Source: Chryseobacterium sp. 7
GTDB taxonomy: Bacteria > Bacteroidota > Bacteroidia > Flavobacteriales > Weeksellaceae
Reading direction: 5' to 3'
Assembly (NCBI RefSeq): GCF_003663845.1
Contig: NZ_RCCA01000001.1
Coordinates: forward strand, 496,001-560,000
Length of the DNA: 64,000 bases
The notes under the pieces are model-generated. The model had not been told where the DNA came from and searched no databases. It saw nothing but the letters and a program-made list of their open reading frames with translations. The translations under genes and the position numbers were made by a program. Below, piece after piece: positions 25,229 through 34,478 of this stretch. Numbering within the stretch: the stretch's first letter is position 1; the number at the start of each line of letters is the position of its first letter.

Positions 25229-25265
25229 AAACCGCACACTTACCAAAAATAGGCTGTTGCGGTTT
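25229..25265 (+). terminator. Terminator after the efflux operon
   Basis: 8-bp arms AAACCGCA/TGCGGTTT around a 21-nt loop, followed by TATTTTTCTTT. The rest of the 306-bp gap (25111-25416) is AT-rich with TACTTTTG at 25358-25365, a likely -7 element for the NlpC/P60 gene. Confidence 0.7.
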
Positions 25266-25416
25266 ATTTTTCTTTAACATATGTAAATAATATGTTAAAA
25301 TGTGTTAAAGTAAGATCCTGACAATTATCATATCAGGGGTCTTTTGCTCGGAATCTCTACTTTTGTAATGCTTTTGAAAATAAATATTCCTTTTTAACAC
25401 GGATAATCAAATATAT

Positions 25417-26127
25417 ATGAAGAAAAGAGTTTTGTTTTATTTAGTTGCTTTAGTTACTACAGTATCAATGCAATCGTGTGCTACAAATTATGTGGTTTCA
25501 AAACCAGCAACTTACACAAAAGAATACAAAACAGATGCCAAACTAGCTTCTATAGATAACAAAAAAATGGAACAGGATAAGCAAAAACTTATCGACTCTT
25601 TCCTGGCTGAAAAGGCCGCATCTATCGCTAGTGCAAAAAAAGCAGTTAAGAATTCTGAGATTGCGAAAGTAATCAAACATAATAAAACCATTGATGGTAT
25701 CCTTGAAGAAGCTGAAACATACCTTGGGACTCCTTACAGATACGGAGGGACAACCAGAAACGGTATAGATTGTTCAGCTTTTGTTCTTTCTGTATTCGGA
25801 GCAGCAGCAGGGCTTAGCTTACCAAGAGTAGCTGCATCTCAGGCTCAGGAAGGTGAAAGAATTGAAAAAGGAGATCTACAGAAAGGAGACTTAATCTTCT
25901 TTTCTCATGGAAGAAGAATTTCTCACGTAGGTATTGTAGAAAGTGTTACTGAAGAGGGAGAGATTAAATTTATCCACGCAGCAACATCAAAAGGAGTAAT
26001 GATTTCTTCACTGAACGATTCTTATTGGGGACCTAAGTTCAGATTCGCAAAAAGAGTGATCAATGAAGAAGGAGAGTCTTACAATAACTTAGCAGCCGCT
26101 AGTCTTCCTACACCCGCAAATTTTTAA
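25417..26127 (+). CDS. NlpC/P60-family peptidoglycan endopeptidase lipoprotein (MepS/Spr-like)
   Basis: 236 aa; lipobox SMQSC lipidates C21. Residues about 90-215 form the NlpC/P60 domain with C119 in GIDCSAF, H170 in SHVGIV and H187 in FIHAATS: the complete papain-like triad. Such enzymes cut peptide cross-links to let the wall grow. The linker (22-85) is Lys/Ala-rich. Single gene; a strong terminator follows. Confidence 0.9.
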   Translation: MKKRVLFYLVALVTTVSMQSCATNYVVSKPATYTKEYKTDAKLASIDNKKMEQDKQKLIDSFLAEKAASIASAKKAVKNSEIAKVIKHNKTIDGILEEAETYLGTPYRYGGTTRNGIDCSAFVLSVFGAAAGLSLPRVAASQAQEGERIEKGDLQKGDLIFFSHGRRISHVGIVESVTEEGEIKFIHAATSKGVMISSLNDSYWGPKFRFAKRVINEEGESYNNLAAASLPTPANF

Positions 26128-26155
26128 TTTTATAAATAATTGATTTAAATAATGA

Positions 26156-26182
26156 AGCCATCAGAATTCTGATGGCTTTTTT
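26156..26182 (+). terminator. Terminator of the NlpC/P60 gene
   Basis: 22-bp perfect palindrome with AGCCATCAG/CTGATGGCT arms (26156-26177) followed by a T run. Confidence 0.88.
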
Positions 26183-26246
26183 ATGTGCGTTATTTAAGAT
26201 GAGTTTCGGCTAAAGCCATGTCGAATAAATATTAAAAAGAAAAGCG

Positions 26247-26256
26247 GTTAAAACCC
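26247..26256 (+). repeat. Target-site duplication, left copy
   Basis: GTTAAAACCC, identical to 27664-27673 on the other side of the insertion sequence. Confidence 0.93.
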
Positions 26257-26324
26257 TAGTCATGGTCGGAAGATTTTTTCTTCCGACTTTTTGTTTTTAG
26301 ATATTCAATATTATTATTGTAATT

Positions 26325-26401
26325 AATTGATTATCAACTATTTAATTTGTTTTATTGTTTCATTTTTTCATTTTTTGTATCTTTATTGCTGATAATCAAT
26401 T
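26325..26401 (+). promoter_or_regulatory. Long-range hairpin before the transposase start
   Basis: AATTGATTATCA (26325-26336) and its exact complement TGATAATCAATT (26390-26401) can form a 12-bp stem ending 4 nt before the ATG. In transcripts entering from outside the element this could hide the initiation region, as in IS10/IS50-type protection. Confidence 0.5.
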
Positions 26402-26405
26402 GTTT

Positions 26406-27623
26406 ATGTCAGTTTTTAAAGATCACAAAATATCACTTAAAGATGTTTTAGAATTTATTCCCGAAGCACTTTTAAGTCACCTTTCCGCAAGTACAAAAGT
26501 GGATTATTATAGTAAAGTTTTGCATGGAAGAAAAATATTCTACCTGCTTTTGTATTGCATATTTGATAATGAAAAATTAAGTCAAAGAACACTCGAAGAT
26601 ACTTTTAATAGCAGTGGATTCAAAGCCTTATTTGGTTTAGGGGAAGAGGAAAAGATTCGAAGGAGTTCAATTTCTGAGAGGCTTTCAAAAATTGATTCCA
26701 ATTATTTCCTAGAAATCTACGAACAGATGTACGAAAGATTTTCGGAACTTTATTCCAAGACAGAAATCGAAAAATACAACTTAATCAGAGTTGACAGTAC
26801 CATTGTAGCTGATACATGTAACAAGCTTAAAGAAGGAATTGATCAGAAAAGTGGAAAAAAATTAGTGAAATTCAGTTTTTCATTTGACGGAATTTTGCCA
26901 TCAGCGGTAGATGTTTTTACGGGGCAAAAATACTCAACAGAAGATAATGCTCTTGCCCAGGCTGTTCTGAACCAGGTGAAAAAAGAAGATCATCATGATA
27001 ATATTTATATCATAGACAGAGGGATCCAGTCTACAAGGACGATGAAAGATTTTGAAGAAAAGCTTCTGAAATTTATTATCCGTTCCAAAGAAAACAGGAA
27101 ATATGAAGAGATTGAATCTTTTATTAAAACAGAAACCCCAATAAAATGGGATGATTGGGGAGTTATTAAAGACAGCAAAGTGAAGCTTTACACCGGAAAA
27201 CCCATCCAAAACAAACGGGGAAATATTCATCATCGTGAAGAAAAAGTAGAAACATATTTTCGGTTGATCGTTATCAAAAATGAAAAAACAGCTAAAGAAC
27301 TTTGGTTCATAACCAACGAATTTGAACTTTCTGCCAAAGAAATATCGGATTATTACCGTAAAAGGTGGGATATTGAGGTATTCTTCAGATTTATGAAACA
27401 AGAGTTGAATTTAAGCCATCTTGTTTCGCTCAATAAAAACGGAATTGAAGTAATGCTCTACATGACAATGATTGCTTCTATGCTGCTCTTGATTTACAAA
27501 AAAGTAAACAATTTAGGATATAAAACAGCTAAAAGACGCATCGCTATGGAACTTCGGGATATGATTACCGCAATTCTAATAATATTTGCGGGGGGTGATC
27601 CTGCAAAAGTCTTCAAAACTTAA
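26406..27623 (+). CDS. IS4-family DDE transposase
   Basis: 405 aa from the ATG at 26406; a possible start 51 bp upstream adds a hydrophobic run unlike the family. Catalytic D130 (VDSTIV), D204 (IIDRG) and E324. The IS4 signature Y-(2)-R-(3)-E-(6)-K is exact: Y317, R320, E324, K331. All catalytic residues are present, so the element is probably active. Confidence 0.95.
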   Translation: MSVFKDHKISLKDVLEFIPEALLSHLSASTKVDYYSKVLHGRKIFYLLLYCIFDNEKLSQRTLEDTFNSSGFKALFGLGEEEKIRRSSISERLSKIDSNYFLEIYEQMYERFSELYSKTEIEKYNLIRVDSTIVADTCNKLKEGIDQKSGKKLVKFSFSFDGILPSAVDVFTGQKYSTEDNALAQAVLNQVKKEDHHDNIYIIDRGIQSTRTMKDFEEKLLKFIIRSKENRKYEEIESFIKTETPIKWDDWGVIKDSKVKLYTGKPIQNKRGNIHHREEKVETYFRLIVIKNEKTAKELWFITNEFELSAKEISDYYRKRWDIEVFFRFMKQELNLSHLVSLNKNGIEVMLYMTMIASMLLLIYKKVNNLGYKTAKRRIAMELRDMITAILIIFAGGDPAKVFKT

Positions 27624-27663
27624 AACATAAAAAATGGTCGGAAATTTCTTCCGACCATGACTA

Positions 27664-27673
27664 GTTAAAACCC
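27664..27673 (+). repeat. Target-site duplication, right copy
   Basis: GTTAAAACCC, identical to 26247-26256. Confidence 0.93.
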
Positions 27674-27729
27674 AGCTTCTATTGATTCAATATCTATATT
27701 TTTATAAGTAATCTTTACACTGTGGGAGA

Positions 27730-28311
27730 TCAGCTGTTCTTGTCAATTTCAATATCCAGCTTATACAAAAGTCCGTAGATTTCGGAAAGTGAAAATTTAG
27801 CCTTTTTAAGCTTATTTAAAGCCGGATCTATTGAATAGTTAACCGAAGTCCTGAAATCTGCCTTTTCGAGGTTGGTATTGTCGAAAACAGCGCCTGACAG
27901 ATCACAGTTGCTAAAGACTGCATTAGACAAATCGCATTCAGCAAAATCTACTTCAATTAATTTAGAATCTTTGAAAACCGTTTTCTTAATGGAAGTCTGA
28001 TAAAATACCGAGTTATTTAAAGCACTTCCATCAAATCTGAAAGAGAGTCCGAATGGATTACAGTCATTAAACTGAAGTCCGAACATTTTACATTCTTTAA
28101 AAATCACATCATGAAACGCCGTCTTTACCAATTTTGCCATGCTGAGGTTACACCCGATAAACTCACAATCTGAAAAGCTTACTCCTGAAAGGTTGCTGTA
28201 TTCAAAATTACAGTTTCTGAAGGTGCAGTTTTCATACTCACTCTTTTCAAAAGAATATTGTGTAAAATCTTTGTTCTCGAAATTTTCGTCTGAGAAATAG
28301 GATTGTTTCAT
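27730..28311 (-). CDS. Pentapeptide-repeat protein
   Basis: 193 aa from the ATG at 28311 (MKQSYFSDENF); an upstream in-frame ATG at 28362 gives an unlikely hydrophobic extension. Most of the protein consists of A(D/N)LXX-like repeats, e.g. FENKDF, YENCTF, ADFRT, NAVFSNCDLSGAVFDNTNLEKADF, which form a right-handed quadrilateral beta-helix. Some such proteins mimic DNA and protect gyrase (Qnr, MfpA), but many have unknown roles. It follows rodA on the same strand with a 90-bp gap. It is not known whether the nearby insertion sequence affects it. Confidence 0.85.
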   Translation of the reverse strand: MKQSYFSDENFENKDFTQYSFEKSEYENCTFRNCNFEYSNLSGVSFSDCEFIGCNLSMAKLVKTAFHDVIFKECKMFGLQFNDCNPFGLSFRFDGSALNNSVFYQTSIKKTVFKDSKLIEVDFAECDLSNAVFSNCDLSGAVFDNTNLEKADFRTSVNYSIDPALNKLKKAKFSLSEIYGLLYKLDIEIDKNS

Positions 28312-28400
28312 AAAAAGTGTATTGATGAAGTTGATTTTGAATACGAATGATAAGCAGAACAATGATCAACTTCCATCAGCCAGCTTCCAGCCTACCTCTT

Positions 28401-29630
28401 TTACACCAAGCTATTCTTATCCGAATAATTAAGTTTAAAGAAAATAAAAGTCATCATTGAGAAGGCCAGCAAAGAACTTCCTCCATAACTGAAATACGGA
28501 AGCGGAATCCCAACAGTTGGGAAAAGTCCCATAACCATCCCTAGATTGATTGAAAAGTGCATTAATAGGATCGAGGCAAAGCAATATCCGAATACGCGGT
28601 TAAAAGTAGATTTCTGCTGTTCTGCCAGATAGTAGATCCTTCCGATATAAATCATGTAGCACAGGATAAGAACTGCACTTCCTACAAAGCCCCATTCTTC
28701 CCCTACGGTACAAAAGATATAATCGGTTTCCTGCTCCGGCACGAATTTCCCCTGGGTAACTGATCCCTCACGGTACCCTTTCCCCCAGATTCCTCCGGAT
28801 CCGATAGCTGTTTTGGAATATAACAAGTTGTAACCCGAAGTATCTCGGAATGCCTTTTCACCTTTATAAAGAACCTCAATTCTTTCTCTCTGGTGTTTAG
28901 GCAATTTTTCTAAAATATAAGGAGACCCGAAAGCCAGTCCGCACAGCAAAAGAATAGATCCTGAAATTCCTGAAATAGTAATCACATCCCAGGACATTCT
29001 GTGATAGTTCATCGCAATCAGAACCCCGGCAATAACTAAAACAGCTACTGCCACATAAACAGGAGGAATCGCCAATGAAATAAGAAAGACCCCGGCAAAA
29101 ATAAATCCGACAGTAAATAAAAGACCACTCAGTCCTTCTCTATATAGTGCAATGAAGAATGCAATAAATACAAGCATGGAACCTACATCCGGAATGGCAA
29201 GTACTACAGCCGCCGGAATACCAATAATGGCTAAGGTAGTCCATGAAGACTTTTTATTTTTAAGATTAAAATCTGGTCCTGAAACATAATTAGCCAGCAT
29301 CAACGCTGTACCTATTTTTGCAAATTCCACAGGCTGCATAGTAAAACTTCCAAATTTATACCAGTTCTTCTGCCCAAGGATTTCCTTACCAAACGGGAAG
29401 AGTCCTATCAACAGCAAAACACCGCCAATGTAAATGATCCCCGCCATATTCTCAAAAAACTTACTTCTGCTAAAGAAGATGATAAGTCCCACAAATAAAG
29501 AAATACAGAAAAACACTAATTGTTTCTCGCCCAGTTTCTGGTCAACACTGTAGATATTTGCAATCGCAAAAATGCAAAGCAGGAAATACAGCCCAAGGCC
29601 CAGTTTATCTATTCCTTCTGTCCATTTCAT
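28401..29630 (-). CDS. rodA: RodA, SEDS peptidoglycan glycosyltransferase
   Basis: 409 aa and about 10 TM segments. SEDS hallmarks include IYCKAIGSGG-like YSKTAIGSGGIWGKGYREGS and C-terminal GLFPTVGIPLPYFSYGGSS. It polymerises lipid II in the elongasome with PBP2. The start overlaps the mrdA stop by 4 bp. Last gene of mreB-mreC/mreD-mrdA-rodA. Confidence 0.96.
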   Translation of the reverse strand: MKWTEGIDKLGLGLYFLLCIFAIANIYSVDQKLGEKQLVFFCISLFVGLIIFFSRSKFFENMAGIIYIGGVLLLIGLFPFGKEILGQKNWYKFGSFTMQPVEFAKIGTALMLANYVSGPDFNLKNKKSSWTTLAIIGIPAAVVLAIPDVGSMLVFIAFFIALYREGLSGLLFTVGFIFAGVFLISLAIPPVYVAVAVLVIAGVLIAMNYHRMSWDVITISGISGSILLLCGLAFGSPYILEKLPKHQRERIEVLYKGEKAFRDTSGYNLLYSKTAIGSGGIWGKGYREGSVTQGKFVPEQETDYIFCTVGEEWGFVGSAVLILCYMIYIGRIYYLAEQQKSTFNRVFGYCFASILLMHFSINLGMVMGLFPTVGIPLPYFSYGGSSLLAFSMMTFIFFKLNYSDKNSLV

Positions 29631-31672
29631 TGCTTCACAGGTTTTTTAGCAGTGTTATTCTTTTTAGCGTCTTCTTCTATTTTCTTTTGCAGCTTAGCCT
29701 TTTGCTGTTTCACCAGCTCCAGACTATCTTTTATTCTTTTTTGCTTGATTGAATCCGGTTTAGGATCTACATACAATCCTTTACGTTTCAAATCTGCAAT
29801 CCATTGTCTTTTGTATTCAGGCATGAAACTCGAAGTGATCATCTTTTTGTAAAGATTTTCTCTTTTCAAATCACCTGTAATATATTTTTCAGCGATCACT
29901 GTACAAGCAGGCCCTGCCCATGTAGCCCCAAATCCGGCATGCTCCATTACGGCTACTACTACAATTTTTGGTTTATCAGCAGGAGCAATCAGTACAAAGA
30001 TAGAATTATCCTTCCCTTGTGGAACCTGTGCAGTACCCGTTTTGGCTAATTGGGTAAAATCATTGGATTTCAAACCTCTCGCTGTTCCTCTCAAAACCAC
30101 AGCCTCCATCCCTTTCAGTACCGGTTCGAAATGCTTTGGATCAACCAAAGTCTGATGTTTCACCTTAAATCTTGGATCAGGATTGGGCTTTCCATCAATT
30201 GCTTTCACAATGTGAGGAGTATAGTACCACCCTCTGTTAGCAATAGCACCCACATAGTTCGCCAACTGAATAGGTGTTACCAAAACATCACCCTGTCCCA
30301 TCCCGTTATAAATAGCTCCGGTGGACATTTCATCCCAGTTTTTAAAATCAGTTCTTTGAGAACCGCTTGCTTTCATGATGGCTTTAAATCTTTTTTCGTA
30401 AAAATCTCCTGAAGGAATTCTTCCTTTGGCTCCCACAGCAAAATCATTATTCAAAAATTCTCCTACTCCGAAACTGCTCATGATTTTTTTCCACTCATCA
30501 ACCCCTTTTGAAGGATTTCCCGGATATTTCTTGATGATCGCAATAAATGCGTAAGTAAAGAAACAGTTACTGGAAACCTGAATGGAAGGAATAAGCGGAT
30601 CTGCTCCACCATGACCTTTAATTCTTTTTCCTTTATAGAAAAATCCACCACCACAAGGGAAAATAGTCTTTTCGTCCATTACTCCCATCTGCATTGCTGC
30701 CAGGGCTGTTAATAGTTTAAAAGTTGATCCCGGAGGATATCCTGCCTGTAAAGAACGGTCAAAAGTGGGTTTATTTTCATAAAGTGTATCTTTTGAAAGG
30801 GCGTATAAATTTTTTGATTTATAAGGTCCGGTAAAAAGGTTCGGATCAATATCCGGCCCGGTTGCTGCCACTAATACTTCTCCATTATTAGGATCTAAAG
30901 CTACGATAGCACCATGTTTGTTGACCATCATTTCCTCAGCCGTTCTCTGAAGATCGTAATCAATGGTTAAGGTAATATCTTTACCCGTAATCACATCTTT
31001 ATCCAGAGATCCGTTTTTATAGGAACCAATGTTTCGGAGTCTGATATCTTTTTGTATATATTTTACTCCTTTTACTCCACGAAGTTCTTTCTCGTATGAC
31101 TTTTCAACTCCTGTTTTCCCGATAAAATCTCCCGGTAAATAGTACGCTGAGTCCTTTTTTATTTCACGTTCATTCACTTCACTGGTATACCCCAAAAGAT
31201 TACCGGAAGTGGAAACTTCATATTGACGCTGAGGTCTTTGTACAATGTTAAAAGCCGGATATTTAAAAATAATTTCCTGTACTCTCGCGATGTCTTCTCT
31301 GCTCAGATCCTTCAGGAACGTCATGGGAGTAAGTTTGGAATAATACTTCTCTTTTTTAATGACATCAATTCTTTTGATAAAATCTGCCTTGGAGATCTTC
31401 ATCAAACTACAAAAACCGAGCGTATCAAAATCAGGTCTCATTAAAGCCTGTGTAAAGGAAACTTCATAAGCAGGCTGGTTTCCTACCATGATTTTACCGT
31501 TTCGGTCAAAAATAACTCCACGTTGTGGAATAATGTATTCAGTTTTGATGGAGGTATTGGCTGCATTTAAAGCATAACGGTCTGTAAATAACTGCAAATA
31601 AGCAAGCCTCGCCACAAAAATAAGGGCGATGGCAACGAGGATCGAAAAAATTTTTAAATAACGTGTGTTCAA
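29627..31672 (-). CDS. mrdA: Penicillin-binding protein 2 (MrdA)
   Basis: 681 aa, a class B PBP: one N-terminal TM segment (about 7-26), dimerisation/pedestal domain, then transpeptidase with S316 and K319 in GSTFK, SSN around residue 370 and KTGTAQ near 560. The Lys-rich C-terminal tail (about 640-681) extends beyond the E. coli enzyme. It crosslinks new glycan in the elongasome. 4-bp ATGA overlaps with the genes on both sides show translational coupling. Confidence 0.96.
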   Translation of the reverse strand: MNTRYLKIFSILVAIALIFVARLAYLQLFTDRYALNAANTSIKTEYIIPQRGVIFDRNGKIMVGNQPAYEVSFTQALMRPDFDTLGFCSLMKISKADFIKRIDVIKKEKYYSKLTPMTFLKDLSREDIARVQEIIFKYPAFNIVQRPQRQYEVSTSGNLLGYTSEVNEREIKKDSAYYLPGDFIGKTGVEKSYEKELRGVKGVKYIQKDIRLRNIGSYKNGSLDKDVITGKDITLTIDYDLQRTAEEMMVNKHGAIVALDPNNGEVLVAATGPDIDPNLFTGPYKSKNLYALSKDTLYENKPTFDRSLQAGYPPGSTFKLLTALAAMQMGVMDEKTIFPCGGGFFYKGKRIKGHGGADPLIPSIQVSSNCFFTYAFIAIIKKYPGNPSKGVDEWKKIMSSFGVGEFLNNDFAVGAKGRIPSGDFYEKRFKAIMKASGSQRTDFKNWDEMSTGAIYNGMGQGDVLVTPIQLANYVGAIANRGWYYTPHIVKAIDGKPNPDPRFKVKHQTLVDPKHFEPVLKGMEAVVLRGTARGLKSNDFTQLAKTGTAQVPQGKDNSIFVLIAPADKPKIVVVAVMEHAGFGATWAGPACTVIAEKYITGDLKRENLYKKMITSSFMPEYKRQWIADLKRKGLYVDPKPDSIKQKRIKDSLELVKQQKAKLQKKIEEDAKKNNTAKKPVKQ

Positions 31673-33021
31673 ACTTTTTGTTTGATTTTAAATATTAATG
31701 CGTAGATGACTATAAAGATAAACGAAATTACACTCGTCACCAACACATTAAATAATATTTCAAAAAACCTGCTAAACTTAAAGAACTCAATATACTGTAC
31801 TAAAAGCTGATGCAGGAAGATACTTGAAAATAAAAACAGCAAAAACTGCGCCCATTGAAGGGACTGAAAAGAGAAAAAGTCCGTAGACGTATCTGTGGAA
31901 GTCCTGAAGATCAACGTTCTGAAATAAGCAATCAACGTTGTCGCAAACGCATTGATCCCCCATGAATAGAGGAAACCGTCAATAGAAAGTCCTATTAAAA
32001 AGCTCAATGCCAGGAACTGAAATTTATTTCTGAAAAATGGATAGAACATAACGAATACAGGATATAATACCGGAGTATATTTCCCGAAAAGCGTAATCCT
32101 GTTCAATACAAATATCTGTAATGCAACAAGAAAAATCATGATCAATATATCGGTAAATAAAGTCCTGCTAATCATTTTCTTTTTTATTACAGCCTGCATA
32201 GTGTCCTGAATCTTCTGCACTTCTGCTTTCTTAAGATTCTTCACTACATACACTTTATTCAACGCTCCCATTTTTTCACTCAGCTCTACGGAGATATCCC
32301 AGAAGCCGGTTTTATTATCTACAGAATATCCTGCAATGGTACCAATGGTAACCCCTTTAGGGAAGATTGCGGATTTACCGTCTGTAACAACTGTATCTCC
32401 AACCTTCAGGGCAACATATTTTGGAATGTCTGCAAGGTGCATTACCCTGGAGTTATCTCCATTCCATGTTAGAGTACCGAAATATCCTGAGCTTTTGAGT
32501 GCTGCATTAATTCTGATCTTGTTTACACTTAAGACCGACTGAACCAATGCATAACTATCTGTAGAATTGATTACAATTCCCGCAATACCTCTTGGCGCCA
32601 TTACACCCATTTGAGGGAAAACACCATCTCTGCGGCCACGGTTGATTGTAAAATAGTTATTTCTTCTGTTGATACTGTTGAAAACAATTTCTCCGTCAAC
32701 AAAAGTATAAATCTGCCCACCACCAATGGTATCATGAACTCTTTTGAAAACAGGCATTTTCGCTCCGTCTTTTCCGTAGAGCTGAGTCATAAGGGCTTTA
32801 TTCTGAACTACAAGATCCTCATTGATCTGTTTTAGCTTCAGATAAGAAACTCCTTCATCAATATATCCGGAAACCCAGGAATTGAACGCAGCCGTCTGTC
32901 CCGCTATCCAGGATTTCTGCATGGCATTTCTGGAGAATATCAAAACCAGAGCAATAATTTGCAGGAATATAAAGAAGACGAAAAGAGTATTCTTCGAAAA
33001 TAATCTCAGCAAAAATCCCAT
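31669..33021 (-). CDS. mreC/mreD: MreC and MreD read as one fused 450-aa ORF
   Basis: Residues 1-282 are MreC: TM segment 12-30, short coiled coil, two beta-barrel domains with RGIAGIV. Residues 283-450, starting at the Met encoded at 32173-32175, are a complete MreD with about five TM helices (MISRTLFTDILIMIFL...). The two are normally separate proteins. Deleting one A from the run just before that ATG would give MreC a TGA overlapping the MreD ATG (ATGA), exactly the spacing used at the mreD-mrdA and mrdA-rodA joints. So either a true fusion or a one-base homopolymer change or error. Confidence 0.85.
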   Translation of the reverse strand: MGFLLRLFSKNTLFVFFIFLQIIALVLIFSRNAMQKSWIAGQTAAFNSWVSGYIDEGVSYLKLKQINEDLVVQNKALMTQLYGKDGAKMPVFKRVHDTIGGGQIYTFVDGEIVFNSINRRNNYFTINRGRRDGVFPQMGVMAPRGIAGIVINSTDSYALVQSVLSVNKIRINAALKSSGYFGTLTWNGDNSRVMHLADIPKYVALKVGDTVVTDGKSAIFPKGVTIGTIAGYSVDNKTGFWDISVELSEKMGALNKVYVVKNLKKAEVQKIQDTMQAVIKKKMISRTLFTDILIMIFLVALQIFVLNRITLFGKYTPVLYPVFVMFYPFFRNKFQFLALSFLIGLSIDGFLYSWGINAFATTLIAYFRTLIFRTSTDTSTDFFSFQSLQWAQFLLFLFSSIFLHQLLVQYIEFFKFSRFFEILFNVLVTSVISFIFIVIYALIFKIKQKV

Positions 33022-33049
33022 TCAGATATAAAGTCGTAAAAAGTTAAAA

Positions 33050-34075
33050 TTATTTAATTAAGAAATTGAACTTATCCATATTCTTAAGAGCAATACCTGT
33101 TCCACGAACTACAGCTCTTAACGGATCCTCTGCCACAAATACAGGAAGACCTGTCTTTTTGTGAATTCTGTCCGCAAGACCTCTTAATAACGCTCCTCCT
33201 CCGGCAAGATAAATACCTGTTTTGTAGATATCAGCTGCCAATTCCGGTGGTGTAAGAGATAATGTTTCCATTACAGCATCTTCGATTCTGATGATCGATT
33301 TGTCTAATGCACGTGCAATCTCTTTGTATCCAACCATAATTTCTTTAGGTTTCCCTGTAATAAGGTCTCTACCTTGTACCGGGATATCCTCAATATCTAC
33401 ATCAAGATCTTCTACTGCAGAACCTACTTCAATTTTGATTCTTTCAGCTGTTCTTTCTCCGATATAAAGATTATGGTGAGTTCTTAAGTAATAAGCAATA
33501 TCATTGGTAAATACGTCTCCTGCAATCTTTACAGATTTATCACATACAATACCTCCTAAAGCGACCACAGCAATTTCCGTAGTACCACCACCTATATCGA
33601 TGATCATGTTTCCTTCAGGTTTCTGTACATCAATACCTACTCCAATTGCGGCTGCCATTGGTTCGTAGATCAACCTTACTTCTTTTGCATTGACTTTCTG
33701 AGCAGAATCTCTTACCGCTCTTTTTTCAACTTCAGTAATACCAGAAGGGATACAGATTACGATTCGTAGTGCCGGTTGAATGAATTTACCTTTGATTCCG
33801 GGAATTTTTTTAATGAATTCCTTGATCATGTGTTCAGAAGCGTGGAAATCAGCAATAACCCCATCTTTCAAAGGACGGATAGTTTTGATATCTTCGTGAG
33901 TTTTACCTTGCATATGCTTAGCCTGTTCACCTACAGCAATGGGTTTACCCGTAGAACGTTCAATTGCAACAATTGAAGGTTGATCTATAACAATTTTATT
34001 ATTATGGATAATAAGGGTATTAGCCGTTCCCAGGTCTATCGCAATTTCTTGCGTAAACATATCAAATAAACTCAT
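33050..34075 (-). CDS. mreB: MreB rod-shape actin homologue
   Basis: 341 aa, a bacterial actin that guides lateral wall synthesis on the inner membrane. Phosphate-1 IDLGTANT near the N-terminus, phosphate-2 IIDIGGGTTE, adenosine motif LAGGGALLRGL. Length and sequence are standard. First gene of the elongasome operon; 28 bp separate it from the MreC/MreD ORF. Confidence 0.97.
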   Translation of the reverse strand: MSLFDMFTQEIAIDLGTANTLIIHNNKIVIDQPSIVAIERSTGKPIAVGEQAKHMQGKTHEDIKTIRPLKDGVIADFHASEHMIKEFIKKIPGIKGKFIQPALRIVICIPSGITEVEKRAVRDSAQKVNAKEVRLIYEPMAAAIGVGIDVQKPEGNMIIDIGGGTTEIAVVALGGIVCDKSVKIAGDVFTNDIAYYLRTHHNLYIGERTAERIKIEVGSAVEDLDVDIEDIPVQGRDLITGKPKEIMVGYKEIARALDKSIIRIEDAVMETLSLTPPELAADIYKTGIYLAGGGALLRGLADRIHKKTGLPVFVAEDPLRAVVRGTGIALKNMDKFNFLIK

Positions 34076-34099
34076 ATTTTTCTTCTGATTTTAAGATTA

Positions 34100-34107
34100 C
34101 AAAGATA
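34100..34107 (-). promoter_or_regulatory. -7 element of the mreB operon
   Basis: TATCTTTG on the minus strand, 24 bp before the mreB ATG. The rest of the 34076-34478 gap is AT-rich with no gene and no clear -33 TTTG; it also holds GATAATTATC at about 34414, a short palindrome of uncertain meaning. Confidence 0.5.
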
Positions 34108-34461
34108 TAAATTTAAGACTAGTAAAGAAATTTCCCACCAACTTAATTTGGTTAAAATTTTATTAAAATTTATAATTCTTTATTAACTTTTAGTCTAGAC
34201 ATTTACAGAGTTTGATTTCAACTAAAATTAATGGGGTGTTAAAAGGGCTAAAAAGGCTAGGAAAGTTGGAAATTCTTAAGTGTACAAGGTAGAGATAAGA
34301 ACACCATAAAAACTTTAAAAACAATTGAAATTTAATTTATAGAGCCATTCATTTGTTATTTCACATTTTGTATTTCCGTTAATGCACCTTTTCCTCCCCC
34401 TTATAGTTTTTTACGATAATTATCATATACACTATCTGAGAGTGATTAATTAAAAAAAGCG

Positions 34462-34469
34462 TAAATTTG
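34462..34469 (+). promoter_or_regulatory. TAAATTTG element directly before hemA
   Basis: An exact TAnnTTTG whose last base lies 9 bp before the hemA ATG at 34479. Transcription would begin within a few bases of the start codon, so the hemA mRNA may be nearly leaderless. Confidence 0.5.
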
Positions 34470-34478
34470 CGACTGCTT

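Larger units (their letters stand above)
26257..27663 (+). mobile_element. Complete IS4-family insertion sequence, 1407 bp
   Basis: 17-bp perfect terminal repeats TAGTCATGGTCGGAAGA (26257-26273, reverse complement 27647-27663). The element is flanked by exact 10-bp direct repeats GTTAAAACCC (26247-26256 and 27664-27673), the target duplication. Each end also has a short hairpin. One intact transposase gene fills the element. Perfect ends, perfect duplication and intact ORF indicate a recent insertion in intergenic DNA; no gene is interrupted. Confidence 0.95.
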
